Source: Martinezella tropici (GTDB taxonomy: Bacteria > Pseudomonadota > Alphaproteobacteria > Rhizobiales > Rhizobiaceae). From it: a stretch of 64,000 nucleotides of DNA. The DNA lies in assembly GCF_003287875.1 (NCBI RefSeq), contig NZ_QMKK01000011.1:1-64000 (forward strand), read 5' to 3'. The notes beneath the pieces are model-generated. The model was not told where the DNA came from, ran no database searches, and saw nothing but the letters and a program-made list of their open reading frames with translations. The position numbers and the translations under genes were made by a program. This document shows positions 19,434 through 30,816 of this stretch, piece after piece (positions within the stretch are counted from its first letter, which is position 1; the number at the start of each line of letters is the position of its first letter).

Positions 19434-19649
19434 TGCATGGGCTCCGCTCCTATCAGTTCAATCAAGATCTAAATCGTTGTTCGATTCGTGCCTAGGTGAA
19501 CTTCGGTGAGACGGCAGCCTCTATCGCACGACATCGTTCGGCGAAATGGAAGTGCCGGGGGTGTGGATGAACTATCGAAAGCATAGTTCAGCGCTGGCTC
19601 TAACTAGCTTCAACGGATTCGTATAGTGCGGGGTAACCCAGGCCCAAAA

Positions 19650-19739
19650 TGGCGGAGAGGGTGGGATTTGAACCCACGATACCCTTGCAGGTATGCCGCA
19701 TTTCGAGTGCGGTGCATTCGACCACTCTGCCACCTCTCC
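19650..19739 (-). tRNA. tRNA-Ser (CGA anticodon)
   Basis: Ninety bases with encoded CCA (complement of 19650-19652). Acceptor arms GGAGAGG/CCTCTCC pair fully with discriminator G; the T arm reads GTGGGTTCAAATCCCAC; the anticodon loop has CGA (ACTCGAAAT), decoding UCG; the long variable arm (ATACCTGCAAGGGTAT) marks a class II serine tRNA. Its 3' end faces the accessory region to the left, a classic integrase target position. Confidence 0.97.
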
Positions 19740-19836
19740 GGTTATGCTGGTCGGCGCGTTTTTCAGCGCGGGCTGTCTCATAGCGACAGAAGAGGAGGAT
19801 GGCAAGGGCGAATATGAAAGCTTTTCATCCTTTCGC

Positions 19837-19866
19837 CTTGACAGATCAGGGGCGCTTATATATCCC
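19837..19866 (+). promoter_or_regulatory. Likely promoter of rplU-rpmA
   Basis: CTTGACA (-35, from 19837) is followed after about 15-17 bases by TATATC/TATCCC (-10). It lies some 180 bases upstream of rplU, leaving a long leader. Confidence 0.5.
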
Positions 19867-20045
19867 GTGCGACGCAATAGGTGTGGATAAGTCCGCGCCT
19901 TTCTCACCCTGCTTCGCGCAGGGTTTCACCGGCAGAATTTTTTGAGGGCTCAAGCCTTTGGAATCCCTGCTAAGTTTCGACTGATAAAAAGACGGCCGCT
20001 CGTCCTTTGGGCGAGAGAGCCGGAACGAACATGAAAGGATAAAAA

Positions 20046-20363
20046 ATGTTCGCAGTCATCAAGACCGGCGGTAAGCAGTACCGTGTGGCAGCCAACGACG
20101 TGCTGACCATCGAGAAGCTCGAAGTCACCGCCGGCGACACCGTAGAATTCACCGAAGTCCTCGTTATCGGCGAAGGCGCCGACGCTGCGATTGGTGCTCC
20201 CTTCGTCAAGGGCGCCTCCGTCAAGGCCGAAGTGGTCGAGCACAACCGCGGCAAGAAGGTCATCGCCTTCAAGAAGCGCCGTCGTCAGAACTCGAAGCGT
20301 TCGCGCGGCCATCGCCAGCATCACACGGTTGTCCGCATTACGGACATCGTGGCTGCCAAGTAA
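20046..20363 (+). CDS. rplU: 50S ribosomal protein L21
   Basis: 105 residues, the normal length. Begins [20 protein letters not shown], the family signature, and ends in a basic rRNA-binding tail ([20 protein letters not shown]). A component of the large subunit binding 23S rRNA. First gene of the L21-L27 operon; rpmA follows after 32 bases. Confidence 0.98.
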   Translation: MFAVIKTGGKQYRVAANDVLTIEKLEVTAGDTVEFTEVLVIGEGADAAIGAPFVKGASVKAEVVEHNRGKKVIAFKKRRRQNSKRSRGHRQHHTVVRITDIVAAK

Positions 20364-20395
20364 GTAACGGGATCAAGGTTTAAAGGAGAACTCCA

Positions 20396-20665
20396 ATGGC
20401 ACACAAAAAAGCTGGCGGTTCCTCGCGCAACGGTCGCGATTCCGAATCCAAGCGCCTTGGCGTGAAGAAGTTCGGCGGCGAAGCCGTCATCGCAGGTAAC
20501 ATTATCGTGCGTCAGCGCGGTACGCAGTGGCATCCGGGCGCCAATGTCGGCCTCGGCAAGGATCACACGATTTTTGCGCTTACGGCGGGCAACGTGAATT
20601 ACCGTACGAAGGCCAACGGCCGCGTGTACGTGTCTGTAATGCCGAAAGCGGAAGCAGCGGAATAA
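20396..20665 (+). CDS. rpmA: 50S ribosomal protein L27
   Basis: 89 residues; the start [20 protein letters not shown] is diagnostic. The flexible N-terminus reaches the peptidyl-transferase centre. The ATG is preceded by AAAGGAGAA. In many bacteria rplU-rpmA-obgE are together; here two acetyltransferase genes sit between rpmA and obgE. Confidence 0.98.
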   Translation: MAHKKAGGSSRNGRDSESKRLGVKKFGGEAVIAGNIIVRQRGTQWHPGANVGLGKDHTIFALTAGNVNYRTKANGRVYVSVMPKAEAAE

Positions 20666-20735
20666 GCCGGTAGCGCTCTAAAACAGCCGGCGTCTCATCG
20701 ACCCGGCTGACCGCATCAGGTTCAGTCCAGAAAAC

Positions 20736-20766
20736 AGGGGAGATGGGGCGCCATCTCCCCTTTTTC
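20736..20766 (+). terminator. Rho-independent terminator after rpmA
   Basis: AGGGGAGATGG, loop GGCG, CCATCTCCCCT (11 bp perfect), then TTTTCTTT. It ends the ribosomal operon before the acetyltransferase genes. Confidence 0.9.
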
Positions 20767-20794
20767 TTTACCCTCAACCAAGGAGGACTGAACC

Positions 20795-21430
20795 ATGCAA
20801 GGCGAATTGTTAAGGGAAGGCCAATCGAGGTCTCCCGAAGAACGGCTGAGGCCGGATAGATTAAGGACCGATTGCCCTGTCTTACTGTCGGAAAGGCTCG
20901 TTCTGCGCGCGCCCCACGAAGAAGACATCGACGCCCTTGCCCATCTCGCCAACAACGCCAATGTCGCCACAATGGTATCGCGTATGCCGCACCCGTATAC
21001 GAACGCCGATGCCGCCGATTTCGTGCGACGCACGAAGCTTGGCGAGATTGGCAAGTGCGTCTATGCCATTACCAAAGCCGACAATGGCGCCTTTCTCGGT
21101 TGCTGCGGGGTCGAGCCCACTGGCGATCCGAATACGGTCGAGATCGGTTACTGGTTGGGCGAGCCCTACTGGAACCAGGGCTACACCACGGAAGCGGCCC
21201 ATGCCCTCATCGACATGGTCTTCCGCACGCGTGAGAACGTCGCGCAGATCGATGCCCGCTGCCGGGTGACGAACGTCGCCTCCAGGCGCGTCGTGCAGAA
21301 GTGCGGCTTCCAGTTCCAGGGATCCGGCCTTGCCGCGTCGCTGGCGCTTGGCAGCACCGTGCCGGTTGAATGGTACAGGCTCGACCGCAAGACCTGGATC
21401 TCGCTGCGCAGCTGGGGAGGCATGAGATGA
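20795..21430 (+). CDS. GNAT N-acetyltransferase (RimJ/RimL type), first of two
   Basis: 211 residues after a strong AAGGAGG site. GNAT fold: LSERLVLRAPHEEDIDALAH at the beta1-alpha1 start, TKADNGAFLGCCGVEPTGD, the acetyl-CoA region GYWLGEPYWNQGYTTEAAHA and ARCRVTNVASRRVVQKCGFQ. RimJ-like enzymes acetylate protein N-termini or small amines with acetyl-CoA; the substrate is not predictable. Its stop overlaps the start of the next gene (ATGA), so the two are translationally coupled. Confidence 0.9.
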   Translation: MQGELLREGQSRSPEERLRPDRLRTDCPVLLSERLVLRAPHEEDIDALAHLANNANVATMVSRMPHPYTNADAADFVRRTKLGEIGKCVYAITKADNGAFLGCCGVEPTGDPNTVEIGYWLGEPYWNQGYTTEAAHALIDMVFRTRENVAQIDARCRVTNVASRRVVQKCGFQFQGSGLAASLALGSTVPVEWYRLDRKTWISLRSWGGMR

Positions 21431-22014
21431 ACGCTCTCGCCCTCACCCGCCGCGATGCCCGGACCCTAATGCCCGGGCCGACGCCGGTCATCCAGACCGG
21501 CCGACTGACGCTGCGCCCGCACCGGCTCAGCGACGCCGATATGATTGCGGAATCGCTTTCGGATTTCGCCGTCACCCGCATGCTGGCCCGCATTCCCGCG
21601 CCCTATGACCGGCAGGATGCGCTCGACTGGCTGATCGAGCACACCTCCGGCCTCGGTGTCGATTGGCAGCTCGCCATCTCCGAGCGGGATGATGCCCATA
21701 TCGGCTGTGTCGGCATCGAGCTTCGCCACGGCCGCTGGCACCTCGGTTACTGGCTGAACCGCTTCTACTGGCGGCAAGGTATCATGACCGAAGCAGTCAA
21801 GGCTTCGCTCGAACGTTTTGCCCGCCGCATGCCCGAAGTCGCCGTTCATTCCGGCGTCTTCGCCGACAATCCGGCATCGCTCAAGCTGCAGCAGAAGCTC
21901 GGCTTCGAGATCACCGATTGCTCGGAGATCTACAGCTTTGCCCGCAACACCATGGTTCCGCATATCGAAACCGTGCTGAAGCCGGGCGCGCTGCGGCTCT
22001 CGCAGGCGGCCTAA
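21427..22014 (+). CDS. GNAT N-acetyltransferase, second of two
   Basis: 195 residues from the ATG at 21427 that overlaps the previous stop; an in-frame upstream start at 21370 would lie deep in the first gene. TGRLTLRPHRLSDADMIAES, then HLGYWLNRFYWRQGIMTEAV and ADNPASLKLQQKLGFEITD show the GNAT acetyl-CoA fold. Paralogue of its neighbour but with low identity; the two may form a functional pair. The substrate is unknown. Confidence 0.9.
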   Translation: MNALALTRRDARTLMPGPTPVIQTGRLTLRPHRLSDADMIAESLSDFAVTRMLARIPAPYDRQDALDWLIEHTSGLGVDWQLAISERDDAHIGCVGIELRHGRWHLGYWLNRFYWRQGIMTEAVKASLERFARRMPEVAVHSGVFADNPASLKLQQKLGFEITDCSEIYSFARNTMVPHIETVLKPGALRLSQAA

Positions 22015-22029
22015 GGCCCTGAGAACAGG

Positions 22030-22054
22030 TCATCGCCGGCTCGTCCGGCGATGA
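22030..22054. repeat. 10-bp perfect hairpin after the acetyltransferase genes
   Basis: TCATCGCCGG, loop CTCGT, CCGGCGATGA. No T-run follows, so it is more likely an mRNA-stabilising 3' hairpin than an intrinsic terminator. Confidence 0.55.
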
Positions 22055-22231
22055 CTGTCATACCAATCATGAAGTTCCGCCTCTTTATGGCACTGGAACC
22101 GCACGATATTCTTTGACCTCAGCCCGAAGCGCCTATATCGAAGGCGACATGACGGGCAAACGGCCGCCCGATGTGTCTTTTGGATGCAGAAAGAGCGGCA
22201 GATATTGAAAAGAGCGCATAGGCTTTTGTGA

Positions 22232-24547
<2,316 letters not shown>

Positions 24548-24555
<8 letters not shown>

Positions 24556-25831
24556 TACTGTCGCACAAAGCCCCGACATCGATGCGCTGATGAATGATAT
24601 CGGCCGCAAGGCCCGGGCTGCGTCGCGACCGTTGGCCTTCGCGTCGACTGAAAGCAAGAACAAGGCCCTGAATGCCATGGCGGATGCCATTCTGGCCCGA
24701 AAGGATCATATCCTCTCTGAGAACGCCAAGGACCTGAAAGACGTCGAAGGCACCGATATGCTCGCCTCCTTCGTCGATCGCCTGACGCTGAACGACAAGC
24801 GCGTCGCCGAGATGGCCGAAGGCATCCGCGCCATTGCTGCCCTCGCCGATCCCGTCGGCGAAGTCATTGCCGCCTGGGACCGCCCCAACGGCCTGAAGAT
24901 CGAGCGCGTCCGCACGCCGCTTGGCGTCATCGGCGTCATCTTCGAAAGCCGACCGAACGTGACCGCCGACGCCGGCGCACTGTGCCTGAAGGCCGGCAAT
25001 GCCGTGATCCTGCGTTGCGGCAGCGACTCGCGCCGCTCCTCGCAGGCGATCCATGAGTGCCTGGTCGAAGGATTGAAGGCTGCCGGCTTGCCGGAACATG
25101 CTATCCAACTCGTGCCCGTCAGCGATCGCGCCGCCGTCGGCGCCATGTTGCGCGGCCTCGAAGGCAATATCGACGTCATTGTCCCGCGCGGCGGCAAGAG
25201 CTTGGTCGGACGCGTGCAGACCGAGGCGCGCGTGCCGGTCTTTGCCCATCTTGAGGGCCTTTGTCATATCTACATCGATGCGTCGGCTGATCTCGACATG
25301 GCGAAATCCATCGTCGTCAACGCCAAGATGCGCCGCACCGGCATTTGCGGTGCCGCCGAAACGTTGCTGGTCGACAAGAAGGTTGCCTCCACCCATCTGA
25401 AGCCGCTGCTCGACGGCCTTGCCGCGGCAGGCTGCGAAATCCGTGGCTCCACCGATGTCCTGCAGGTCGTTCCCGGCCTCAAAGCGGCAACGGAAGAGGA
25501 TTGGACGACGGAGTATCTGGCCGCGATCATCTCCGTCGCGCTGGTCGATGGCATTTCCGGAGCAATCGACCATATCGGCAAATATTCGTCGAACCATACC
25601 GAAGCCGTGATTGCCGAAGATCCTCGTGTTGTCGAACGCTTCTTCACCGAGATCGATTCGGCGATCCTGCTGCACAACGCCTCGACGCAATTTGCCGATG
25701 GCGGCGAATTCGGCATGGGTGCTGAAATCGGCATCGCCACCGGCAAGATGCACGCGCGCGGGCCTGTTGGCGTCGAGCAGCTCACCTCTTTCAAATATCG
25801 CGTTCGCGGCACCGGACAGATACGGCCCTGA
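24548..25831 (+). CDS. proA: Gamma-glutamyl phosphate reductase
   Basis: 427 residues from ATG 24548 ([20 protein letters not shown]); an ATG at 24539 would add three residues. Reduces glutamyl-5-phosphate with NADPH to the semialdehyde, the second step of proline synthesis. Signatures: [40 protein letters not shown], catalytic Cys in [13 protein letters not shown], and [20 protein letters not shown] near the end. Overlaps proB, which helps channel the unstable intermediate. Confidence 0.97.
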
Positions 25832-25832
25832 C

Positions 25833-26450
25833 GTGCTGAAGGAAGAGGTCGATCAACGCTATCTGCGCATGCCCCATGCCGAGCGCGGCATGGTGGTCGG
25901 TCTTTTCGGGGGATCCTTCAATCCGCCGCATGAAGGCCACGCACTCGTGGCCGAGATCGCCATCCGAAGGCTGGGCCTCGATCAGCTCTGGTGGATGGTG
26001 ACGCCGGGCAACCCGCTTAAGAGCCGCAATCATCTGGCGCCGCTCGCCGAACGTATCACGCTCAGCGAACGGCTTCTCCACGACCCGCGCATCAAGGTGA
26101 CCGCCTTCGAGCAGACGCTGGGCATGAGCTACACCGCCAACACGTTGGCGCATGTGAAGGCACGCAACAGTCATGTCCACTTCATCTGGATCATGGGTGC
26201 CGACAGCCTGAATACGTTTCACCGCTGGCAGAAATGGCAGGAAATCGCCCGCACCTTCCCGATCGCCGTCATTGACCGGCCGGGATCGACGCTATCCTAT
26301 CTCTCGGCCAAGATGGCCAAGACCTTCCATTACGCGCGCGTCGACGAGGATGACGCCCGCGTGCTCTGGAAGAAGCGGGCGCCGGCCTGGACCTTCATTC
26401 ACGGACCGCGCTCGGCGCTCAGCTCGACAGCCCTACGCGACGCACAATAA
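25833..26450 (+). CDS. nadD: Nicotinate-nucleotide adenylyltransferase
   Basis: Makes deamido-NAD from NaMN and ATP. Nucleotidyltransferase motifs: GLFGGSFNPPHEGHALVAEI (the xxGH box), WIMGADSLNTFHRWQKW, and SALSSTALRD near the end (the SSTxxR motif). Start uncertain: the GTG at 25833, one base after the proA stop, gives 205 residues by reinitiation; the ATG at 25869 (MPHAERGMVVG) gives 193 and is the more usual family start. Neither has a clear ribosome-binding site. Last gene of the obgE operon. Confidence 0.93.
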   Translation: MLKEEVDQRYLRMPHAERGMVVGLFGGSFNPPHEGHALVAEIAIRRLGLDQLWWMVTPGNPLKSRNHLAPLAERITLSERLLHDPRIKVTAFEQTLGMSYTANTLAHVKARNSHVHFIWIMGADSLNTFHRWQKWQEIARTFPIAVIDRPGSTLSYLSAKMAKTFHYARVDEDDARVLWKKRAPAWTFIHGPRSALSSTALRDAQ

Positions 26451-26489
26451 TCGATCCAAATTCCTGGCCAAAATTTTTAGGAAGAGTTT

Positions 26490-26612
26490 AAAAATAAAAA
26501 GCCCGACGCGGGAGGAGGTGCGTCGGGCTTTTGAACCTGATCAGCAACTGGGAGGAGGAGAGTTGCTGATCCATATCGAACGGCATTGGGAGGAGGAGAT
26601 TGCCGTTTCGAT
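26490..26612 (-). ncRNA. Alpha-r14/cuckoo-type small RNA with three anti-Shine-Dalgarno hairpins
   Basis: On the minus strand three stem-loops follow each other, every loop containing CTCCTCCC. Hairpin at 26577-26610 (stem CGGCA/TGCCG plus flank); hairpin at 26539-26571 (11 bp, perfect, GATCAGCAACT/AGTTGCTGATC); terminator hairpin at 26501-26528 (9 bp GCCCGACGC/GCGTCGGGC), followed by TTTTTATTTTT (26500-26490). This is the known plan of rhizobial alpha-r14 / cuckoo sRNAs, thought to base-pair with ribosome-binding sites and silence mRNAs. The 5' end is estimated. On the plus strand no adequate T-run follows, so minus is preferred. Confidence 0.85.
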
Positions 26613-26975
26613 GATTATGTTTTAGCAGATTTTACCGATATATAAATGGCCGATTGCGCAATGCAGCAATGCAACAGACGCATGTCTCTGAAAATTTTCT
26701 GCCCAAAAAACGCTTCTTTTCCAAATTTTTCAGGATTTGATTTTCATTGTCGAACTTAATTCGGCGAAAGAATGGCACGGGACCCCACGTTTCGTAACGT
26801 TAAGTCTCGCTTCGTGAGCGTTCGCCAATCCACTGGGCAAATCCAGTCATGCATTTTTGTAATGCCCAAGATCGTTCGTATGCGCTGCGCCACGGAAAAT
26901 CCATAGAATTCGTAGGGTTACACGATCGCTTCGCGATGTATTTTTGTAAATACATCCCTAGTCAAGTCTCGCGTG
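26613..26975. other. Intergenic between the small RNA and modA
   Basis: About 360 bases, no gene supported. Must contain the promoter of the small RNA (reading left; an AT-rich TTATATAT stretch near 26638-26645 could be its -10) and the modA promoter at the right. Confidence 0.5.
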
Positions 26976-27001
26976 TCGTTATATCTCTCAAAATATGTCG
27001 A
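26976..27001. promoter_or_regulatory. Putative ModE operator upstream of modA
   Basis: TCGTTATAT, 8 bases, ATATGTCGA: half-sites match the CGTTATATA-type ModE box (7 of 9 symmetric). It ends 19 bases before the modA ATG, and a ModE-like gene closes the operon, so molybdate-dependent repression is likely. Confidence 0.6.
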
Positions 27002-27020
27002 TATCTTTGGAGAGAATAAA

Positions 27021-27818
27021 ATGGCCACCAGCCGACGCCGATGGATCAAGCTTGCAACCGCCGCCCTTTCCGCCGCGTGGCTGGGCCTCTCGAGCGCGCC
27101 TGTGCCGGCATTCGCCGCCGACAAGATCGTGGTTTTTGCCGCCGCTAGCATGAAAAACGCACTTGATAATGCCGACGCCGCCTTCACCAAGGAAACCGGC
27201 AAGGAAGTCACCGTCTCCTATGCGGCAAGTGGCCCGCTCGCCAAACAGCTTGAAAACGGCGCACCGGCCGATGTCTTCATCTCCGCCGACACAAACTGGA
27301 TGGATTATGTTGCCAGCAAGAAGCTGATCAAGGACGATAGCCGCGTCAACCTTCTTGGTAACAAGCTCGTCCTCGTTGCCGCCAAGGACAAGGTGAAGCC
27401 CGTCGAAATCAAGCAGGGCTTGGACCTGGCCGGCCTGCTCGGCGACGGCCGCCTAGCGATCGGCCAACCGGAATCGGTGCCGGCTGGCAAATACGGCAAG
27501 ACGGCGCTGGAAAAACTTGGCATCTGGGCTTCCGTCGAAAAGAAGATCGCCGGCGCCGAAAGCGTGCGCGCCGCCCTCGCACTGGTTTCGCGCGGCGAAG
27601 CGCCTTACGGCATCGTCTATCAGACCGATGTCTCGGCCGATCCGGGCGTTGCCGTCGTCGGCACCTTCCCGGCCGACAGCCACCCGCCGATCGTCTATCC
27701 GATCGCCATCACCAGCAGCAGCAAGAACGCGGATGTACAAGCCTATTTCGACTTTGTGAAATCGGCTAAGGCTGGACCATTCTTCGAGCACGAGGGCTTC
27801 ACGATCCTGAAGCAGTGA
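27021..27818 (+). CDS. modA: Molybdate ABC transporter, periplasmic binding protein
   Basis: 265 residues from ATG 27021, after GGAGAG; the in-frame GTG at 26973 falls across the operator and is rejected. Signal peptide with twin Arg-like start (SRRRWIKLATAALSAAWLGL ... PAFAA). The mature part has VVFAAASMKNALDNADAAFT, YAASGPLAKQLENGAPADVF and YGIVYQTDVSADPGVAVVG, typical of ModA. Binds molybdate or tungstate and delivers it to ModB. Confidence 0.95.
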   Translation: MATSRRRWIKLATAALSAAWLGLSSAPVPAFAADKIVVFAAASMKNALDNADAAFTKETGKEVTVSYAASGPLAKQLENGAPADVFISADTNWMDYVASKKLIKDDSRVNLLGNKLVLVAAKDKVKPVEIKQGLDLAGLLGDGRLAIGQPESVPAGKYGKTALEKLGIWASVEKKIAGAESVRAALALVSRGEAPYGIVYQTDVSADPGVAVVGTFPADSHPPIVYPIAITSSSKNADVQAYFDFVKSAKAGPFFEHEGFTILKQ

Positions 27819-27907
27819 GCGTCATCACCGCAAGTCAGGCATGAAAAGTTCAAGCCATCAGGCTCGCAGGCTCGTGGCGAGCCTGAGATGTTTAAGGGGG
27901 CGGGTAT

Positions 27908-28609
27908 TTGGAAGCGTTGGGTCTGAGCAGCGACGAATGGACGGCGATAGAGCTGAGCTTGCGGGTTTCCATCGTCGCCATGCTGGTCAGCCTGCCCTTC
28001 GGCATTGTCGCCGCACTCCTGCTCGCACGCGGTCGGTTCTGGGGCAAATCGGTCCTCAATGGCATCATCCATCTGCCGCTGATCCTGCCGCCCGTCGTTA
28101 CTGGCTTCATCCTCCTCATCCTCTTCGGCCGCAAGGGGCCGATCGGATCTTTGCTTGATCAATATCTCGGTATCGTTTTCTCCTTCCGCTGGACGGGTGC
28201 CGCACTTGCCTGCGGCGTCATGGGCTTCCCGCTGATGGTCCGAAGCATCCGCCTGTCGATCGAAGCCGTCGACCGCAAGCTGGAGGAAGCCGCCGGCACA
28301 TTGGGCGCCAGCCCCATATGGACCTTTCTGACGGTCACCCTGCCCTTGATCCTGCCCGGGATCATCGCCGGCATGATTCTCTCCTTCGCCAAGGCCATGG
28401 GCGAGTTCGGCGCCACCATCACCTTCGTCTCCAATATTCCCGGCGAGACGCAGACGCTATCGTCTGCCATTTATACCTTCACCCAGGTTCCGGGCGGCGA
28501 TGCCGGCGCCATGCGGCTCACCATCGTCGCCATCGTCATTTCCATGGCAGCGCTGCTCGCTTCTGAATTCCTTGCCTATCTCGCCGGACGGAGGGTGGAT
28601 TTCGAATGA
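27908..28609 (+). CDS. modB: Molybdate ABC transporter permease
   Basis: 233 residues. The TTG at 27908 ([20 protein letters not shown]) is the plausible start, preceded by AAGGGGG; the next in-frame ATG comes later, inside the first helix. Five to six membrane helices, with the EAA loop [26 protein letters not shown] that docks on Mod[21 protein letters not shown] and [20 protein letters not shown] are ModB signatures. Overlaps modC by 4 bases. Confidence 0.95.
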   Translation: MEALGLSSDEWTAIELSLRVSIVAMLVSLPFGIVAALLLARGRFWGKSVLNGIIHLPLILPPVVTGFILLILFGRKGPIGSLLDQYLGIVFSFRWTGAALACGVMGFPLMVRSIRLSIEAVDRKLEEAAGTLGASPIWTFLTVTLPLILPGIIAGMILSFAKAMGEFGATITFVSNIPGETQTLSSAIYTFTQVPGGDAGAMRLTIVAIVISMAALLASEFLAYLAGRRVDFE

Positions 28610-29679
28610 CGCTTTCGGTCGATATCCGCCACCGCCTCGGCGCCTTTTCGCTGGAGGCTGCCTTCACGTCCGATGGCGGCGTGACGGCCCTTTTTGGCCG
28701 CTCCGGCTCCGGCAAGACGTCGATCGTCCGCATCATTGCCGGCCTCACGCGCCCTGATCACGGCCATGTCAGCCTCGACGATACCGTACTTGCCGACACC
28801 AGCAGGCAGGTCTTCGTGCCGCGTCACCACCGCCGCTTCGGCTATGTCTTTCAGGAAGCACGCCTGTTTCCGCATCTTTCGGTACGACAGAACCTCAATT
28901 ACGGCCGTTGGTTTGCGCCCAAAAGCGAGCGCGGTGAAAGCTTTGACGGCGTCGTCGATCTCCTTGGCATCAGTGCTCTTCTCGATCGCCGGCCAGCAAA
29001 ACTTTCCGGCGGCGAGAAGCAGCGCGTCGCGATCGGGCGCGCCCTGCTTTCCTCGCCGCGCCTCCTATTGATGGACGAGCCGCTTGCCGCCCTCGACGAA
29101 GCCCGCAAGGCGGAAATCCTGCCCTATCTCGAGCGGCTGCGCGACGAGACGAAGATCCCGATCATCTATGTCAGTCACTCGATGGCCGAGGTGGCACGCC
29201 TCGCCAGCCGCGTCGTCGTCATGCGTGATGGCAAGGTCGAGACGATCGGCGCCGCCGTCGATATTTTCAGCCAGCTGTCCGGCCCGCTGGCGGCCGATCG
29301 CCGCGAAGCCGGTGTACTGCTGGAAGGCCGCGTGGAGTCGGTGGACGACCAGCATCATCTGACCGTTATTGCCCTGAAGACGGCGAAACTGGTGGTGCCG
29401 GGTCAGGCCGTCGCTATCGGCAAGACCGTGCGCGTCCATATCCCCGCCCGCGACGTCATGCTGGCGACAACGCGGCCAGAAGGTCTCAGCGCCCTCAATA
29501 TCCTCGACGGCGAAGTGCTGGGGATCGGTGCGGCCGCGGACGGAACGGCGGAGATCAGGATCGATTGCGGCGGCGACGCGGTGCTTGCACGCATCACGCA
29601 ATTCTCCGCCGAGCGGCTGGGATTACGCATCGGCCTACCGATCCATGCTGTTATCAAGACCGTGGCGCTCGAACATTGA
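28606..29679 (+). CDS. modC: Molybdate ABC transporter ATPase
   Basis: 357 residues. Walker [11 protein letters not shown]-loop [14 protein letters not shown], signature [16 protein letters not shown], Walker [14 protein letters not shown]-loop [13 protein letters not shown]-terminal Mop (molybdate-binding) domain follows from about residue 285. Drives import through ModB. It ends directly against the convergent modE-like gene with no gap. Confidence 0.96.
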   Translation: MTLSVDIRHRLGAFSLEAAFTSDGGVTALFGRSGSGKTSIVRIIAGLTRPDHGHVSLDDTVLADTSRQVFVPRHHRRFGYVFQEARLFPHLSVRQNLNYGRWFAPKSERGESFDGVVDLLGISALLDRRPAKLSGGEKQRVAIGRALLSSPRLLLMDEPLAALDEARKAEILPYLERLRDETKIPIIYVSHSMAEVARLASRVVVMRDGKVETIGAAVDIFSQLSGPLAADRREAGVLLEGRVESVDDQHHLTVIALKTAKLVVPGQAVAIGKTVRVHIPARDVMLATTRPEGLSALNILDGEVLGIGAAADGTAEIRIDCGGDAVLARITQFSAERLGLRIGLPIHAVIKTVALEH

Positions 29680-30063
29680 TCAGGATTTTTCCTGGGAAGC
29701 CTTAGCGGGGTTGCGATTGGCCTCGAGCCAGTTGAGATCGTCGGCTATTGCTGCCCGCAGCGTCGTTTCCATGCCACGGAAACGCTGCAGCAACTCCTCG
29801 CCGAACGGCGTCAGGGCCGCGCCGCCGCCCTTCTGCCCACCGCGCTGCGACTCCACCACAGGCTCGCGGAACATATGGTTCAATTCGCTGATGAGCAGCC
29901 AGGCCCGGCGGTAGGACATATCCATGGCGCGGCCGGCGGCCGAGATCGAGCCGGTCTCCTGTATATGTTCGAGAAGCTCCATCTTGCCGCGCCCGAGCCG
30001 ATCCTGCCCCGAAAAACTGATCCGGAGAATAGGCTTCAAGGGCGGTTGCGGAGCATTTGTCAT
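29680..30063 (-). CDS. modE: ModE-like molybdenum transport regulator (DNA-binding domain only)
   Basis: 127 residues from ATG 30063 (MTNAPQPPLKPILRISFSGQ); a GTG at 30096 would add 11. LysR-type winged helix of ModE: KMELLEHIQETGSISAAGRA, MDMSYRRAWLLISELNHMF, ESQRGGQKGGGAALTPFGEE. The molbindin domains of E. coli ModE are absent, as in many alphaproteobacteria, so metal sensing must differ. Convergent with modC; expected to bind the operator before modA. Confidence 0.85.
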   Translation of the reverse strand: MTNAPQPPLKPILRISFSGQDRLGRGKMELLEHIQETGSISAAGRAMDMSYRRAWLLISELNHMFREPVVESQRGGQKGGGAALTPFGEELLQRFRGMETTLRAAIADDLNWLEANRNPAKASQEKS

Positions 30064-30357
30064 GGCATCTGTAACGGTTTGGTTTACCGGGAACACGATG
30101 CCGAAAACTGTAAGCGATTTTCGGATAACATCATGCTCTATCTATTTGATGCTAGCGCGGATTCAGATTTCAGGTCAATTCGAGCTGAAACCCACAGCGG
30201 CGGTGGCGCGGCCTCCGCCTGCCTGTATATGCCGGCGGGAATGGACGAGCGGCGACACCGGCCTATCTGATCTCCAATATAAAAGACGCGTCCACATGGA
30301 AACCGAGGCCCGAGCGGGATTGCGCGGGAATTCGGCTTCGCGTGGGAGGGAGACACT

Positions 30358-30657
30358 ATGCCGGCTTATATCATCTCCGACGTCACGGCGAGGGATGCCG
30401 AAGCTTTCGAGGCCTACCGGACCCGCGCTGCCGCCTCCATAGCCCATTATGGCGGCCGCTATCTGGTCCGCGGCGGTCCAATCGAACAACTGGAGGGCAA
30501 CTGGTCGCCGCGAGCCCTCGTCATCGTGGAGTTTCCCGACATCGAGCAGGCCAAAGCCTGGTATCGCTCGCCGGAATACGCAACCGCGCTCGACATCCGC
30601 GACAGGGCCCTCACCCGCAATCTCCTTCTTGTCGACGGCGTGAGCCCGGAAGCTTGA
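30358..30657 (+). CDS. DUF1330-family protein
   Basis: 99 residues, ATG after GGAGGG. A dimeric alpha-beta barrel fold: MPAYIISDVTARDAEAFEAY, YGGRYLVRGGPIEQLEGNW, VIVEFPDIEQAKAWYRSPEY. This is the standard DUF1330 length. Its function is unknown; relatives resemble ferredoxin-like monooxygenases. It stands alone between the mod locus and rsfS. The 294 bases before it hold no gene. Confidence 0.9.
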   Translation: MPAYIISDVTARDAEAFEAYRTRAAASIAHYGGRYLVRGGPIEQLEGNWSPRALVIVEFPDIEQAKAWYRSPEYATALDIRDRALTRNLLLVDGVSPEA

Positions 30658-30816
30658 TTTTTGGCCCGCGGCGCGAATATTTACCCATATCTGGTGCGAA
30701 AGAGCCCTAGTCGGACACAAATCCTTGTCCTGAACGCCCCAAGATGGCCTTTGGCGTCTTGAAACCTTAATGCTTTGATGCCTATCTTTACGAGGTGATC
30801 GACTCAGATCACCTCC

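Noticed and set aside
26501..26610. Plus-strand RNA with GGGAGGAG loops (ribosome-binding-site mimic)
   Set aside because: The only good T-run after a hairpin is on the minus strand; plus-strand hairpins lack a terminator tract.
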